A stretch of DNA of 63,712 bases. Origin: Olivibacter sitiensis DSM 17696 (GTDB lineage: Bacteria; Bacteroidota; Bacteroidia; Sphingobacteriales; Sphingobacteriaceae). Position numbers and translations under genes: made by a program. The notes below the pieces were generated by a model. That model worked only from the letters and a program-made list of their open reading frames with translations, did not search any database and was not told where the DNA came from. Position 1 is the first letter of the stretch, and each line of letters starts with the position of its first letter. Below are positions 16,997 to 26,870 of this stretch, piece after piece. The DNA lies in assembly GCF_000427965.1 (NCBI RefSeq), contig NZ_ATZA01000033.1, forward strand, positions 1 to 63,712, in the 5' to 3' direction.

Positions 16997-18052
16997 ATGA
17001 ATACCGACTCTACCTATAAATGTTTCAGTTCTCAATATTCATTTGTCGTTGCGTTCTGGTCGTTGTACTTCCTCTACGAATGGTTGACGCAAGCCTCTAT
17101 GAGCGACGAATATGCAAGATATCTGCTTTGGGCCAGCGTTATGGTGCCCATTACCATGCTTACCGGACTGCTCATCGTGCATCTTTATTTTAACAGGTTT
17201 TATATGAGGGGTAGGAAGGAACTGTTCTGGATATGTTTGGTATTGACCATACTCATTGCCTTGGTACTGAGGCGGTGGTTTTATTATGGCTATACCTATC
17301 CACGTTATTATCCCGAACTGTTGGTGCAACCTTTCTTTTATTTGCCCAAGATGATTATCGATATGGTCAATATGTGCCTTATCGTCGCACTTTATTCGCT
17401 GATTCACTTCTTTAGGGCCTATTTTGAACAACAAAAGCTTACCGAAAGCTTGCAAAAGGAAAACATCAGGTCGGAACTGGAGCTTTTGAAGATGCAGGTA
17501 CATCCGCACTTTATCTTCAACACGCTGAATAATATATACTCCTTCTCTATTCAGCAAAATCCAGCAACTCCAAGCCTCATACACGGCCTATCCACGTTCT
17601 TGGACTACAACCTCTATTCTTCCAAGCAACATACCGTGGCCTTGGAGACTGAATTGGAATATATCAAAAATTATATGGAACTGGAGAAGATTCGATGTGC
17701 CAACAGACTGGATATTTCCGTAAATACATTAACGCCTATTACTGGCTTTCATATCAGTCCAATGCTCATTTTGCCATTCATCGAAAATGCATTTAAGCAT
17801 GGCGTGGCAAAGGAGAAAAGCGCGTCTTGGATTCGGGTAGATGTTGCAGTAAGACAAGATAGGCTGAAGCTAACGATCGAAAACAGTTGCCCAACAGGGG
17901 CTAATACCACGGCTGATAAACGATCGGGTATAGGTCTCCAGAACGTAAAGCGACGCTTAGAGATACTCTACGACGGGTCGCATAAAATCGATTTCCTGAA
18001 AAGTGAGGGTGCTTTTTTGGTCATTCTAGAACTTCCAAATATAGTAGTATGA
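16997..18052 (+). CDS. LytS-family sensor histidine kinase
   Basis: A 351-residue kinase with four membrane helices (about 14-30, 44-65, 78-93, 117-137), a short coiled linker, the His_kinase domain with QVHPHFIFNTLNNIYSF (phospho-acceptor histidine of the PHF motif, H171), and a HATPase domain with LPFIENAFKHG and the glycine box GIGLQNVKRRLEILY. It autophosphorylates and passes phosphate to the LytTR regulator next to it. No extracytoplasmic sensing domain is visible, so it probably senses within or at the membrane. The stop overlaps the start of the next gene by four bases (ATGA). Confidence 0.93.
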   Translation: MNTDSTYKCFSSQYSFVVAFWSLYFLYEWLTQASMSDEYARYLLWASVMVPITMLTGLLIVHLYFNRFYMRGRKELFWICLVLTILIALVLRRWFYYGYTYPRYYPELLVQPFFYLPKMIIDMVNMCLIVALYSLIHFFRAYFEQQKLTESLQKENIRSELELLKMQVHPHFIFNTLNNIYSFSIQQNPATPSLIHGLSTFLDYNLYSSKQHTVALETELEYIKNYMELEKIRCANRLDISVNTLTPITGFHISPMLILPFIENAFKHGVAKEKSASWIRVDVAVRQDRLKLTIENSCPTGANTTADKRSGIGLQNVKRRLEILYDGSHKIDFLKSEGAFLVILELPNIVV

Positions 18053-18789
18053 ACGCGCAAAGCCTTATCAGATGTATCGCTATTGATGATGAACCACCTG
18101 CTCTGGAGCTGTTGGTATCCTATATTTCCAAAGTGCCTGCATTGGATCTACGCTATTATACGACCAATCCATTGGATGCGTTTGGCTATATTCAACAATA
18201 TCAGGTAGATCTATTGTTTATAGACATCCAAATGCCCCATTTAAATGGGCTCGAACTGCTGAGGTCGCTCGCCGTGAAGCCACAGATTATCGTCACCACA
18301 GCTTTCAGGGATTACGCGGCCGAGTGTTTCGATCTGGATACGCTTGACTTTCTGTTGAAACCCTATCGTTTTGACCGTTTTTTGCGAGCTATTTCCAAAT
18401 ATAGAAAATTCATGTCTCTCAATATTGATCTAGAAACTAGTAAAATAGAAGAGACAATACCCGATGCTCCATACATGTATTTCAATGTCAACAAAGAAAT
18501 GGTCAAGATTTTCTTGGCAGACATTATTTATATTGAAAGCATTAAGGACTACATCAGGATTGTCACTGAAAAAAAGACGATTATCACCTATCAGCGTATC
18601 GGTTATATGGAGCAAAAGCTTCCGGAAGCAGATTTTGTCAGGGCGCATAAATCCTATATAGTAAACTTGAACCGGATATCTTCCAAGCGAGGCAATAATA
18701 TTTCCTTGGGTAAGGTCACTATCCCAATAGGCAGGAACTACAAAAACAAATTGCACGAATTGTTCAGTAGAAAAATGGAAGAAATATAG
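18049..18789 (+). CDS. LytTR-family response regulator
   Basis: A 246-residue regulator. The receiver domain (about 7-120) has the acidic pair D13/D14, phospho-acceptor D59 in LFIDIQMPHLNG, the conserved T in VTTAF and K in LKPY. The LytTR DNA-binding domain follows (about 140-240), with FFN-like VNKEMVKI, IIYIESIKDYIRI and VRAHKSYIVNL. It overlaps the kinase gene by four bases, so the two are translationally coupled. Likely targets are neighbouring genes such as the DUF5686 protein just downstream; this is inference. Confidence 0.95.
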   Translation: MNAQSLIRCIAIDDEPPALELLVSYISKVPALDLRYYTTNPLDAFGYIQQYQVDLLFIDIQMPHLNGLELLRSLAVKPQIIVTTAFRDYAAECFDLDTLDFLLKPYRFDRFLRAISKYRKFMSLNIDLETSKIEETIPDAPYMYFNVNKEMVKIFLADIIYIESIKDYIRIVTEKKTIITYQRIGYMEQKLPEADFVRAHKSYIVNLNRISSKRGNNISLGKVTIPIGRNYKNKLHELFSRKMEEI

Positions 18790-18852
18790 CAAAGAGCTCT
18801 CTTTTGCCACATCCAGTATCATTATCTGTTTTATTTGTCTATTTTTATTGTC

Positions 18853-18860
18853 TAAATTTG
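18853..18860 (+). promoter_or_regulatory. Candidate -7 element (TAAATTTG) for the DUF5686 gene
   Basis: Exact TAnnTTTG match in the gap after the response-regulator gene, 105 bases before the ATG at 18966. A TTG stands 15 bases upstream, shorter than the usual spacing. Confidence 0.35.
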
Positions 18861-18965
18861 ATAAATCATTACCTATCTTGCTTCTTCATTGCTTAATGGG
18901 ATGTAAAGCGAAAAAATAGGTGGTGGGGAGGTGGTATCATTAGAGAATCATAGCTATTGAAAACG

Positions 18966-21518
18966 ATGTCGGTCCTTAAAAACAGAAAATTGCTTCGTTT
19001 CTCGTTTTTGGTGCTTATGGGTACAGCAATGGCTACATCCCTATCTTTTGCCCAGGTTAGAATTACGGGACGCGTGACCGATGCCATAACCGGAAAAGGC
19101 GTTTCTGCGGTGACGGTACGCATGCTGCATACCTCCATAGGTGCCGCTACGGACAGTGCAGGCTACTACGCGATATCGACCGGCGTTTCTACGGGCACGC
19201 TTCAGTTCACGGCATTGGGATTTAGGTCTGTTACTAAATCGTTGCCGGAAGGAAGCGTTGTAGAGGTCAACGTGCAACTGGAGCAAAATATAAACCAGCT
19301 TCATGAAGTGGAGATAGGGACTAAGCGCCCTATTCCTAAACACGATCGCTCGGCGGCCGAGCTTATACGTAAGGTGATAGGTCGCAAAAAGCAGAACAGG
19401 ATGTTGAGATTTGACGCTATCTCGTTTCAAACCTATGAAAAGCTGATGATCGCATTTGCGGATATTCCCCGGGTTTTGGCCAATAGTTCGCTCAGTAAGG
19501 GATACCGCTTTGCTCTGGAAAATGTAGATACCGTATCGGTTCCGGGCAGGGCCCTGGTTCCCGTTTACCTCGGGGAGTCTTTTGCGCTACATTTCAAGGG
19601 CCGGTTTCCCAAGATCAATCGGACGCTGGTCACAGCTGAACAAAAGACCAAGCTGGACGAACGTTATGTGAACAATGAAAACTTGAATACCTATTTTGAT
19701 TTTCTGAACAAGGAAGTGGATATCTATGACAACGATATACTGATTCTCGGTCGTCCATTTCTGAGCCCCATTGCCGAAAGCGCCTTGCTCTTTTACAACT
19801 ACTATGTGACCGATACTGTTGATGTAAACGGGGCAGGTTTTGTGGAGGTAACTTTCCTGCCTCGAAATGATAAAGACCGCCTGTTTTCGGGCAAGCTCCA
19901 CGTCTCTATGGATGGCAATTATGCTATTGGACAGGCCGATTTATCGGTAGATGACAAAGTCAACGTAAACTGGCTTAAGTCGATCCGTATTTTTCAGCGT
20001 TTTGGACAGCAGGAAGGAGCTTACCTGCCAGAATCGTGTGAAATTACGACCGTGATGAGTGTAGGGAAAGAAAAAGGAGGGGTAGTAGGGCAGCTGAATG
20101 TGATCTATAGCGACTACGATACGAAAGGGGACGTTCCCCCAGAACTGAAGTACAAAGCATATATGTCCTACGATGCAAAAAAGGATACCTTGAGCGAGGC
20201 AGAGTGGGCGAGACGACGGCCTATTCCCCTGTCTACGGCCGAGGCCAACACCTATTCCAATATAGATAGCCTGAGCAGCAGCCCATCCTTTATCCGTACC
20301 TTGCGGCTAGGCTACCTGGCCACTAAAGGATATTGGTACCAAGGACCAGTTGAATTTGGTCCTTTTGGGCGTATCGTCCACCACAATCAACAGGAAGGTA
20401 CGCGTATTCGTTTGGGTGGGCGCATTACGCCGGAGCTTTCCGATAAGTATTATTTGGAAGGATATATGGCCTATGGCTTTGGAGACAGGCAATTTAAGTA
20501 TTATGCTGGAGGTGCCTATACGCTGAACCGGCGCGAAGTGGGACGATATCCGAGTCATTACCTACAAGTATCCTTGCAGAAAGAAGTGAACCAACCTGGC
20601 GAGAAGCTCGGATTTAACCACAAGGACGAATTCTTGAGGTCGTTTCGTAGGGGCAACCAAGATTATTGGCTGTACAATACGGTATTCAACCTGGGCCATG
20701 TCGTCGAATTTGGCAACCATTGGATGCTGCAAACGCATTATAGCGCGCATAAGCAGCGGCCCGCCGGGAATATCCATTTCTTCTCTGCAGCCAACACAAA
20801 TGATACCTTGCGGGCGGTGAAGACCTCTGAATTGGGGGTTTTGCTGCGATGGGCTCCTTATGAGGAATTTTTTCAACAAAAGCTGGATAGGAAATACCTT
20901 ACCAACAAGCATCCCATCTTTACCTTCAGTTATAATATGGGGATTAAGGGTTTATTGGGAGGCGAATACAACTACCACGCCTTGCGCTTCAACGTTTCCA
21001 AGCGCTTTTGGCTGTCCCAGCTTGGATTGGCAGATGTAAACCTAGGTGCCGGTTATATATTCGGGGCTTTGCCTTTTCCACTGCTGGATATTCCAACGGC
21101 CAACCAGACTTACCTTACGGTGCCAGATGCCTTCGATCTGATGAACAGCATGGAATTTGTAAACGACCAATTTATCAAGATGACCGTCAGGTATCGCATG
21201 CTTGGATTTGTATTTAATAAGATTCCATTGTTGAGCCGTTTGAAATGGAGGGAAACTTCTCAGCTTAGCGTGCTTTATGGTGGCCTCCGCAATGAAAACC
21301 TGCCTGAGTATAATCCCGAAGTATTTCGTTTTCCGACCTATTCGAATAATGTACCGGCGACATTTGAGATGGGCAAAAAGCCCTATATGGAATGGAGCAT
21401 AGGTATTGAGAACATTTTTAAATTGTTGCGGATAGAGTATGTGCGTCGCTTGTCTTATCTTGATCATCCCAACATAGACGGGTCGGGCATTCGCTTTACT
21501 ATAAGAAGTGGTTTTTAA
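18966..21518 (+). CDS. DUF5686 / carboxypeptidase-regulatory-like outer-membrane protein
   Basis: An 850-residue protein with a signal peptide (about 1-29, ending LSFAQ), a carboxypeptidase-regulatory-like Ig domain (about 30-110; RITGRVTDAITGKGVSAVTV, DSAGYYAIS), and a long DUF5686 region. The latter ends in an aromatic, strand-rich part with the C-terminus IRFTIRSGF, as expected of an outer-membrane barrel. The family is widespread in Bacteroidota; its role is not settled. The ATG at 18966 is preferred to a TTG nine bases upstream. It lies directly downstream of the LytS/LytTR pair, hinting at regulation by it. A truncated paralogue occurs at 61894-63666: both end NIFKLLR...RRL.YLD.PN. Confidence 0.9.
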   Translation: MSVLKNRKLLRFSFLVLMGTAMATSLSFAQVRITGRVTDAITGKGVSAVTVRMLHTSIGAATDSAGYYAISTGVSTGTLQFTALGFRSVTKSLPEGSVVEVNVQLEQNINQLHEVEIGTKRPIPKHDRSAAELIRKVIGRKKQNRMLRFDAISFQTYEKLMIAFADIPRVLANSSLSKGYRFALENVDTVSVPGRALVPVYLGESFALHFKGRFPKINRTLVTAEQKTKLDERYVNNENLNTYFDFLNKEVDIYDNDILILGRPFLSPIAESALLFYNYYVTDTVDVNGAGFVEVTFLPRNDKDRLFSGKLHVSMDGNYAIGQADLSVDDKVNVNWLKSIRIFQRFGQQEGAYLPESCEITTVMSVGKEKGGVVGQLNVIYSDYDTKGDVPPELKYKAYMSYDAKKDTLSEAEWARRRPIPLSTAEANTYSNIDSLSSSPSFIRTLRLGYLATKGYWYQGPVEFGPFGRIVHHNQQEGTRIRLGGRITPELSDKYYLEGYMAYGFGDRQFKYYAGGAYTLNRREVGRYPSHYLQVSLQKEVNQPGEKLGFNHKDEFLRSFRRGNQDYWLYNTVFNLGHVVEFGNHWMLQTHYSAHKQRPAGNIHFFSAANTNDTLRAVKTSELGVLLRWAPYEEFFQQKLDRKYLTNKHPIFTFSYNMGIKGLLGGEYNYHALRFNVSKRFWLSQLGLADVNLGAGYIFGALPFPLLDIPTANQTYLTVPDAFDLMNSMEFVNDQFIKMTVRYRMLGFVFNKIPLLSRLKWRETSQLSVLYGGLRNENLPEYNPEVFRFPTYSNNVPATFEMGKKPYMEWSIGIENIFKLLRIEYVRRLSYLDHPNIDGSGIRFTIRSGF

Positions 21519-21588
21519 TTCTTCCGACGCCATTAAAATACCAAAAGTAGTTGTTACTTCCTTGCTTATTTACTATGGAAGGATTTAC

Positions 21589-21738
21589 TTACTTTGAATT
21601 CTTCAAAGTCCAGTACCGATAACCCAAAATGGCTTTTTCCGTCTTGGTTAGCTTTGCTGGGTCCTTGTGGATGAGGCTCGGCAGTATCTTATTGTTGAGG
21701 CTCACGATAGCCTTGAATATGTTTTTCTTGATTTTCAT
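21589..21738 (-). CDS. Small conserved basic protein (49 residues)
   Basis: This short gene begins with an ATG at 21736-21738 and ends with TAA at 21589-21591. The product starts MKIKKNIFKAIVSLNNKILP and ends TKTEKAILGYRYWTLKNSK. It matches, from memory, a family of roughly 50-residue basic proteins common in Bacteroidota (often KxxxKxxxxxLPSxxKxxLxxxxKxxxAIxGWRYYV), sometimes mislabelled as SsrA-binding protein. Eleven lysines make it strongly basic; no membrane helix or metal site is visible. It lies downstream of the GH92 gene beyond a strong terminator, so it probably has its own promoter. Function unknown. Confidence 0.7.
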   Translation of the reverse strand: MKIKKNIFKAIVSLNNKILPSLIHKDPAKLTKTEKAILGYRYWTLKNSK

Positions 21739-21777
21739 AATACGTGTTCTTAATTGCTATAGGGAAAAGAACAAGAG

Positions 21778-21823
21778 AAAAGGGGCCAATGTTTTCAATG
21801 CGTTGAAAACATTGGCCCCTTTT
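21778..21823 (-). terminator. Strong terminator after the GH92 gene
   Basis: A perfect 21-base inverted repeat (arms 21778-21798 and 21803-21823, loop TGCG) starts 19 bases after the GH92 stop codon. The arms begin AAAAGGGGCC and end GGCCCCTTTT, so the stem itself supplies T tracts on both strands. Confidence 0.85.
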
Positions 21824-21842
21824 ATGGGCGGACTTTTATTGT

Positions 21843-24122
21843 CTATTGCTGCGGAAAAGCAAAAGATGGGGGTAAAGCATCATCTTTTGCTCCCCAGTTT
21901 TTATTGGGATGCTTGCCCATCACAAATTCCAGTTTACCGCCCTTGCTGAGATCCTCATGGCTGATCCATGATTTGTTCCAGTCCTTCCCGTTCAATTTGG
22001 CCGACTGTATGAACTTGTTTTCCGGATCATACTCATGACATACAATCTCGAAGGTTTTGCCATTGCCCATATGAAGTTTGGCATTTTTGAACGTAGGACT
22101 GCCAATGACATACATAGGCAGACCCGGTGTCACGGGATACAGACCCAACTGGGAGAATACCACGAAAGCCGTCATGCCGCCTCCATCTTCATCGCCGGGT
22201 ATGCCCATGAGGTCGTTCCTGAACCACTGTTTCAATAGCGTGCGTATGCGTTTTTGCGTTCTCCAGGGTTGGCCGGCATAGTTGTACAAGTAGGGGATGT
22301 GCAAGCTCGGCTCGTTGGCCATGGAAAATTGACCTACATTGCCCGTATGATCACCAAATTGGTGGTAGAAGTCTGGTTTGCCCTTGCCCAATGGCGTGTC
22401 GTACATCTTTTCCAGCTCATCGACAAAAGATTGCTTGCCGCCCATCATTTTCACCAGGTCGGCAATGTTGTGCTGCACGTCCCAGCGGTATACCCAGCCA
22501 TTGTTTTCATCATAGGCTTCACGGGCACCGATACCGCTCGAATAGCGGTAGTCAAAGGGTTGGATGAAGTTGCCGTCCTTGTCCTTTGGGTGAAAGAACT
22601 TAGTTTCTTCGTTAAATACCTTATGGTAATTGAGGCTCCGATTCAGAAAGTAATTGTAATCGTCTGTTTTACCCAATTCCTTGGCTATCTGTGCCAGGCA
22701 CCATTCGTCATAGACCGTCCCCAGCGTAACTGCTATAGGTTGTCTTTTTTCCCATGAATGCACTTCAGGCACGGTTTCCTCGGCGCCTGGCGGCAAAGCC
22801 GGGAAATAGCCGTTTTCCTTGAAGAACTCGTCGAGCACCCCTGCTTTTTTACCAGACCACGGAGCCAGTGTTTTTTCCGTTATGCCCGCCTTACAGGCTT
22901 CATAGGCCTTCTCGAGGTCAAAACCTCTTAGCCCTTTGTTATAAGCATCTATAACGGTGGCCACGCCATGGTTGGAGTTCATGCGGCGGCTATCGCCATT
23001 GACTTCGGGAAATGTGGGCATCCAGAAGTGGTCCATTTGCTCGGCCATGCGGATGAAGGAGCTGATCATATGCGTTTCCATCTCCGGTTCCATGATGACA
23101 CGCAAGGGATGCGTGGCGCGATAAGTGTCCCAAATCCAGTCGTCCGTGTAGAACGGTATGCCATTGTCGTCATGCACTGTGCCGTCAAAAGCACTGAAAT
23201 ATTTTCCATCTTCGGAAATGCATATCATACGTTCGTAGGTGCGGTAGAGCGAGGTGTAAAAAACGGTCTTTTGATTATCGTCATCCCCATCGATGGCTAT
23301 TTTGCCAAGGGTCTGGTTCCAGGTATTTCTTCCTTGTTCGGCTATTTTGTCCAGTTCATAGTCCTTGATTTCCCTTTTCAGGTTCTTCTCTGCCTGTTGC
23401 TCGCTGATGAAACTGATGCCGTATCTCACCCTTAGTTTTTTTGTGTTTGGGGCAAATTGCAGCACGAGGGCGGCATCCTTGCCTTCCACAATGTTCGACT
23501 GGGTATTTATTGTTCCATTTTCCAATGCGCCACTTGCCGATGGCGTGGCCTCCGTTTCTACGTAGATGTATACCTTGGTATTGTTGCCTATACCCTGATA
23601 ACCGCTGATGCTATTGCCCTTTGCCTGAAGTTTACCGTCGCCTGAGCTTAAAAGTAGTATGGGAGCCTGCTCATCGGTGAATTGCAATTCATATATGGCC
23701 GATTGATGGGAAGGGGCATACCTCACGCCAATGCCGTAGTCGTCTAGGTCTACGCTATAATAATAGGGCTTGGCCACCTCATTGTCATAGCCATAAGCCA
23801 CGAAGGAGGGGAGTTGTTCCGCGGCGCCCTGATAAGGACTTAGCTTGAAAGCCGATTTTCCCCTATGGCTGGTCACTATAAGAGGCAGACCCTTCAGCTT
23901 GTTGCCCGTGAAATCATCCCGTTCTGGATACACGCGCAACATACTGTTGGGCAAGTGCACAGTAGGGTAGGTGGGAACCAATAAATGGCTGATGTTGCCA
24001 ATGTAGGAATTTACATAATCTACCGCTTCCTTCTTGCTTTGTCCATAACCCGATAAGTGAACCAATAGCGTGAAACTAATAAAGGCTAGGCCACGTAAAC
24101 AGATTTCTTTCGTTTTTTTCAT
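21843..24122 (-). CDS. GH92 family alpha-mannosidase-like glycoside hydrolase
   Basis: A 759-residue secreted enzyme with a signal peptide (about 1-27, ending SGYGQ). It shows the GH92 N-terminal beta-sandwich (VDYVNSYIGN, TYPTVHLPNSMLRVYPERDD) and the (alpha/alpha)6 catalytic domain with TDDWIWDTYRATHPL, WVYRWDVQHN and the calcium/catalytic loop GDEDGGGMTAF. GH92 enzymes are calcium-dependent exo-acting mannosidases, usually alpha-1,2, acting on yeast mannan or host N-glycans. No SusC/SusD pair or other glycan genes are adjacent, so it is not part of a typical utilisation locus. A candidate -7 element (TAGTTTTG on the minus strand, 24208-24215) lies upstream. Linkage preference cannot be read from sequence. 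Confidence 0.93.
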   Translation of the reverse strand: MKKTKEICLRGLAFISFTLLVHLSGYGQSKKEAVDYVNSYIGNISHLLVPTYPTVHLPNSMLRVYPERDDFTGNKLKGLPLIVTSHRGKSAFKLSPYQGAAEQLPSFVAYGYDNEVAKPYYYSVDLDDYGIGVRYAPSHQSAIYELQFTDEQAPILLLSSGDGKLQAKGNSISGYQGIGNNTKVYIYVETEATPSASGALENGTINTQSNIVEGKDAALVLQFAPNTKKLRVRYGISFISEQQAEKNLKREIKDYELDKIAEQGRNTWNQTLGKIAIDGDDDNQKTVFYTSLYRTYERMICISEDGKYFSAFDGTVHDDNGIPFYTDDWIWDTYRATHPLRVIMEPEMETHMISSFIRMAEQMDHFWMPTFPEVNGDSRRMNSNHGVATVIDAYNKGLRGFDLEKAYEACKAGITEKTLAPWSGKKAGVLDEFFKENGYFPALPPGAEETVPEVHSWEKRQPIAVTLGTVYDEWCLAQIAKELGKTDDYNYFLNRSLNYHKVFNEETKFFHPKDKDGNFIQPFDYRYSSGIGAREAYDENNGWVYRWDVQHNIADLVKMMGGKQSFVDELEKMYDTPLGKGKPDFYHQFGDHTGNVGQFSMANEPSLHIPYLYNYAGQPWRTQKRIRTLLKQWFRNDLMGIPGDEDGGGMTAFVVFSQLGLYPVTPGLPMYVIGSPTFKNAKLHMGNGKTFEIVCHEYDPENKFIQSAKLNGKDWNKSWISHEDLSKGGKLEFVMGKHPNKNWGAKDDALPPSFAFPQQ

Positions 24123-24584
24123 TCGAGTTTTTTCTGGTTTTGATCGTTCAATAATTTTAGATATAAATTGGTTTTATTTTATTTCCATGAAAAATAAAAC
24201 GTTTTAGCAAAACTAAATAAAAATATGGAAATAAAAGAGCTGGAAAATTGAACGAAGTGTTAATGGTTGGGCAATTTTTATTCTTACCAAAGCAGTTTTG
24301 TATAGATTGATTTTTTTGCAAAAATGGTTTATATGACTTTTAAAGACAGGTCCTTTTATGTAGTGTTGGGTTTGGTGTGGTCTTTTAGGTAGTCGGTATA
24401 CATCAAAAGCTGGGCTGAACAAAAATAGTCTCTTCATCTTGGGATTTCAGAAAACAATTCAATTTCAGCCATGTTGCTTGTGTAAGCTGATTATATTTCG
24501 TCTAGCCATATTTACCTTAGAGTAGGCGAAAATATACCATAAGGCGCACCATCTATTTTTCATACATCTATCTATAAAAACACC
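24123..24584. other. Divergent promoter region between GH92 and katE
   Basis: These 462 AT-rich bases separate two divergent genes. On the minus strand TAGTTTTG (24208-24215) matches the -7 consensus for the GH92 gene and sits inside a small palindrome (GTTTTAGCAAAAC). For katE the best candidate is TATATTTC near 24493 with a TTG 15 bases upstream, a poor fit. A 74-codon frame on the minus strand looks non-coding. Confidence 0.45.
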
Positions 24585-26732
24585 ATGACTAAGAAAAATT
24601 CACAGAAAAAAGGCAATAGCAAGGAGGACAAGCTATTGGCGCACACCGAGGACGGTAAGGATCAGTTCTTGACCACCAACCAGGGAGTGAGGGTCAACGA
24701 CAATCAAAACTCGCTGAAGGCTGGTGAAAGGGGGCCATCGCTGTTGGAGGATTTTATCCTCCGGGAGAAGATTACCCATTTTGACCATGAACGCATACCA
24801 GAGCGCATCGTACATGCGCGCGGTGCAGGGGCACATGGCGTATTTAAGCTATACGATTCGCTTTCCAAGTATACGAAGGCCGGTTTTCTGACGGATACCG
24901 CCAGGGAGACGTCGGTATTTGTACGGTTTTCTACTGTGGCGGGCTCGCGTGGGTCTACTGACCTAGCCAGGGATGTGCGCGGATTTGCCGTAAAGTTTTA
25001 TACAGACGAAGGGGTGTTCGACCTGGTAGGCAATAATATTCCTGTATTCTTTATTCAGGATGCAATGAAATTTCCAGATCTTATCCACGCCGTGAAACCC
25101 GAGCCGCACAACGAGATTCCCCAGGCGGCCTCTGCTCATGACACTTTTTGGGACTTTGTATCGCTCATGCCAGAGTCTGCCCATATGGTACTGTGGACCA
25201 TGTCTGACAGGGCCATCCCGCGCAGCTTTCGCATGATGGAGGGTTTTGGCGTGCATACCTTTAGGCTGGTGAACGAAGAAGGGAAAAGCACCTTCGTGAA
25301 GTTTCACTGGAAACCCTTGCTTGGCATGCATTCCGTGGCTTGGGACGAGGCTCAGAAAATATCTGGAAGGGATCCCGATTTTCACCGTCGCGACCTGTGG
25401 GAAGCCATTGAAAGCGGTGATTTTCCGGAATGGGAACTTGGCGTGCAATTGATAGACGAGGCCGATGAGCATAAATTTCCTTTCGATCTGCTAGACCCCA
25501 CCAAGATAGTCCCCGAAGAACTGGTGCCAGTACAAAAAGTAGGGAAGCTGACACTGAACCGAAATCCAGACAACTTCTTTGCCGAGACCGAGCAGGTGGC
25601 TTTCCATCCGGGACATGTGGTACCGGGCATCGATTTCACAAACGATCCATTGTTGCAAGGCCGGTTGTTCAGCTATACGGATACGCAGCTCAGTCGGCTT
25701 GGCAGCCCAAACTTTCACGAAATACCCATCAATAGATCCATTGCCCCGGTACATAATAACCAGCGAGATGGACATATGAGGCAAACGATCAATAAAGGAG
25801 TGACCAGCTACCAACCCAATAGCCTTGGCGGTGGTTGTCCCTATCAGGCAATGATTGCCGATGGTGGTTTTTCTTCCTATCCCGAGCGTATCGATGCCAA
25901 TAAGGTAAGGGATCGCAGCGAAAGTTTCAGTGATCACTTTAGTCAGGCCACCCTGTTTTACAACAGCCAATCGGCATACGAGCAGCAGCACATCATAGAG
26001 GCCTATAGTTTTGAGTTAAGCAAGGTCAACTACCCACATATCCGCAAGCGTGTACTGGGCTTGCTATCTGCCATAGACAAGAGTTTGGCGACAGCAGTGG
26101 CCTCTTACCTGGGTATGGAAGTGCCCGAAGAACTAGAAAAGCCAATAAACGAAGGTATTCCGGCCGATGCTGATAAATCAAAGTACGAGCCAAGACAGGT
26201 GAAGCAGAAATCGGCCACTTCACCTGCATTGAGCATGGCCAATACGATAAAAGATAGTATTGCCACGCGGAAGATCGCTTTTCTCCTAGCCAATGGAGCC
26301 GATGCAGATGAGCTGACTACTGTCAAAAAGGCATTGGAAGAGGCGGGTGCTGTAGTGGAAGTCATAGCACCCAGAATAGGCGACATTCCACTCAGTGAGG
26401 GGACGACAACAGCAAAGCATAGTTTCCTTACCGCCAGCTCTGTTTTGTTCGATGCGGTGTTTATTCCAGGGGGCAAGTCGAGTATAGAAAGCCTGAAAGC
26501 CGAACCCGACGCCCTGTTGTTTGTTAATGAGGCCTATAGGCATTGCAAGGCCATTGCCTTGAGCGGCGATGCTAAGGACTTTCTGTCTGCTACTTCATTG
26601 GCAAATGCCAAAGAAGATCCGGGACTTATCGTTCAGCAGAACGATTTGGGTACATTGGCAAAGCACTTTATCAAGGCCATTTCACAGCACCGTGTTTGGG
26701 AAAGGGAGACCAAGCGCAAGGTGCCAGCCTAA
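24585..26732 (+). CDS. katE: Large-subunit catalase HPII with C-terminal DJ-1/PfpI domain
   Basis: A 715-residue monofunctional haem catalase of the large-subunit clade. The core shows [14 protein letters not shown] with catalytic H77, the [17 protein letters not shown] segment with catalytic N150, and the haem-binding [13 protein letters not shown]. After a linker (about 520-560) comes a flavodoxin-like DJ-1/PfpI-type domain (about 565-700; [35 protein letters not shown]). The cysteine nucleophile of true PfpI enzymes is not at the expected place, as in E. coli HPII. It removes hydrogen peroxide in the cytoplasm. Monocistronic, with a terminator 28 bases past the stop. Confidence 0.96.
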   Translation: MTKKNSQKKGNSKEDKLLAHTEDGKDQFLTTNQGVRVNDNQNSLKAGERGPSLLEDFILREKITHFDHERIPERIVHARGAGAHGVFKLYDSLSKYTKAGFLTDTARETSVFVRFSTVAGSRGSTDLARDVRGFAVKFYTDEGVFDLVGNNIPVFFIQDAMKFPDLIHAVKPEPHNEIPQAASAHDTFWDFVSLMPESAHMVLWTMSDRAIPRSFRMMEGFGVHTFRLVNEEGKSTFVKFHWKPLLGMHSVAWDEAQKISGRDPDFHRRDLWEAIESGDFPEWELGVQLIDEADEHKFPFDLLDPTKIVPEELVPVQKVGKLTLNRNPDNFFAETEQVAFHPGHVVPGIDFTNDPLLQGRLFSYTDTQLSRLGSPNFHEIPINRSIAPVHNNQRDGHMRQTINKGVTSYQPNSLGGGCPYQAMIADGGFSSYPERIDANKVRDRSESFSDHFSQATLFYNSQSAYEQQHIIEAYSFELSKVNYPHIRKRVLGLLSAIDKSLATAVASYLGMEVPEELEKPINEGIPADADKSKYEPRQVKQKSATSPALSMANTIKDSIATRKIAFLLANGADADELTTVKKALEEAGAVVEVIAPRIGDIPLSEGTTTAKHSFLTASSVLFDAVFIPGGKSSIESLKAEPDALLFVNEAYRHCKAIALSGDAKDFLSATSLANAKEDPGLIVQQNDLGTLAKHFIKAISQHRVWERETKRKVPA

Positions 26733-26760
26733 GGTATATATCTTTAAAAACCAAATTAAA

Positions 26761-26792
26761 ACAGCGCATTGGAAGAACAATGCGCTGTTTTT
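26761..26792 (+). terminator. Rho-independent terminator of katE
   Basis: An 11-base stem ACAGCGCATTG / CAATGCGCTGT with a six-base loop is followed by a T run (to 26792), 28 bases after the katE stop. Confidence 0.85.
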
Positions 26793-26870
26793 GGAGATAA
26801 GAAATCCGTTCTTTGCGCCAAAGAATTTATAAAATTTTAACGCGGCTTTTTTTGCTATGTTTCAACGGGG

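Noticed and set aside
21629-21949. 106-codon plus-strand frame across the GH92 terminator
   Set aside because: It spans a perfect terminator stem and is antisense to the 49-residue gene and the end of GH92.
24213-24437. 74-codon frame on the minus strand between GH92 and katE
   Set aside because: No motif, no ribosome site, and it overlaps a likely promoter region; composition is like non-coding DNA.
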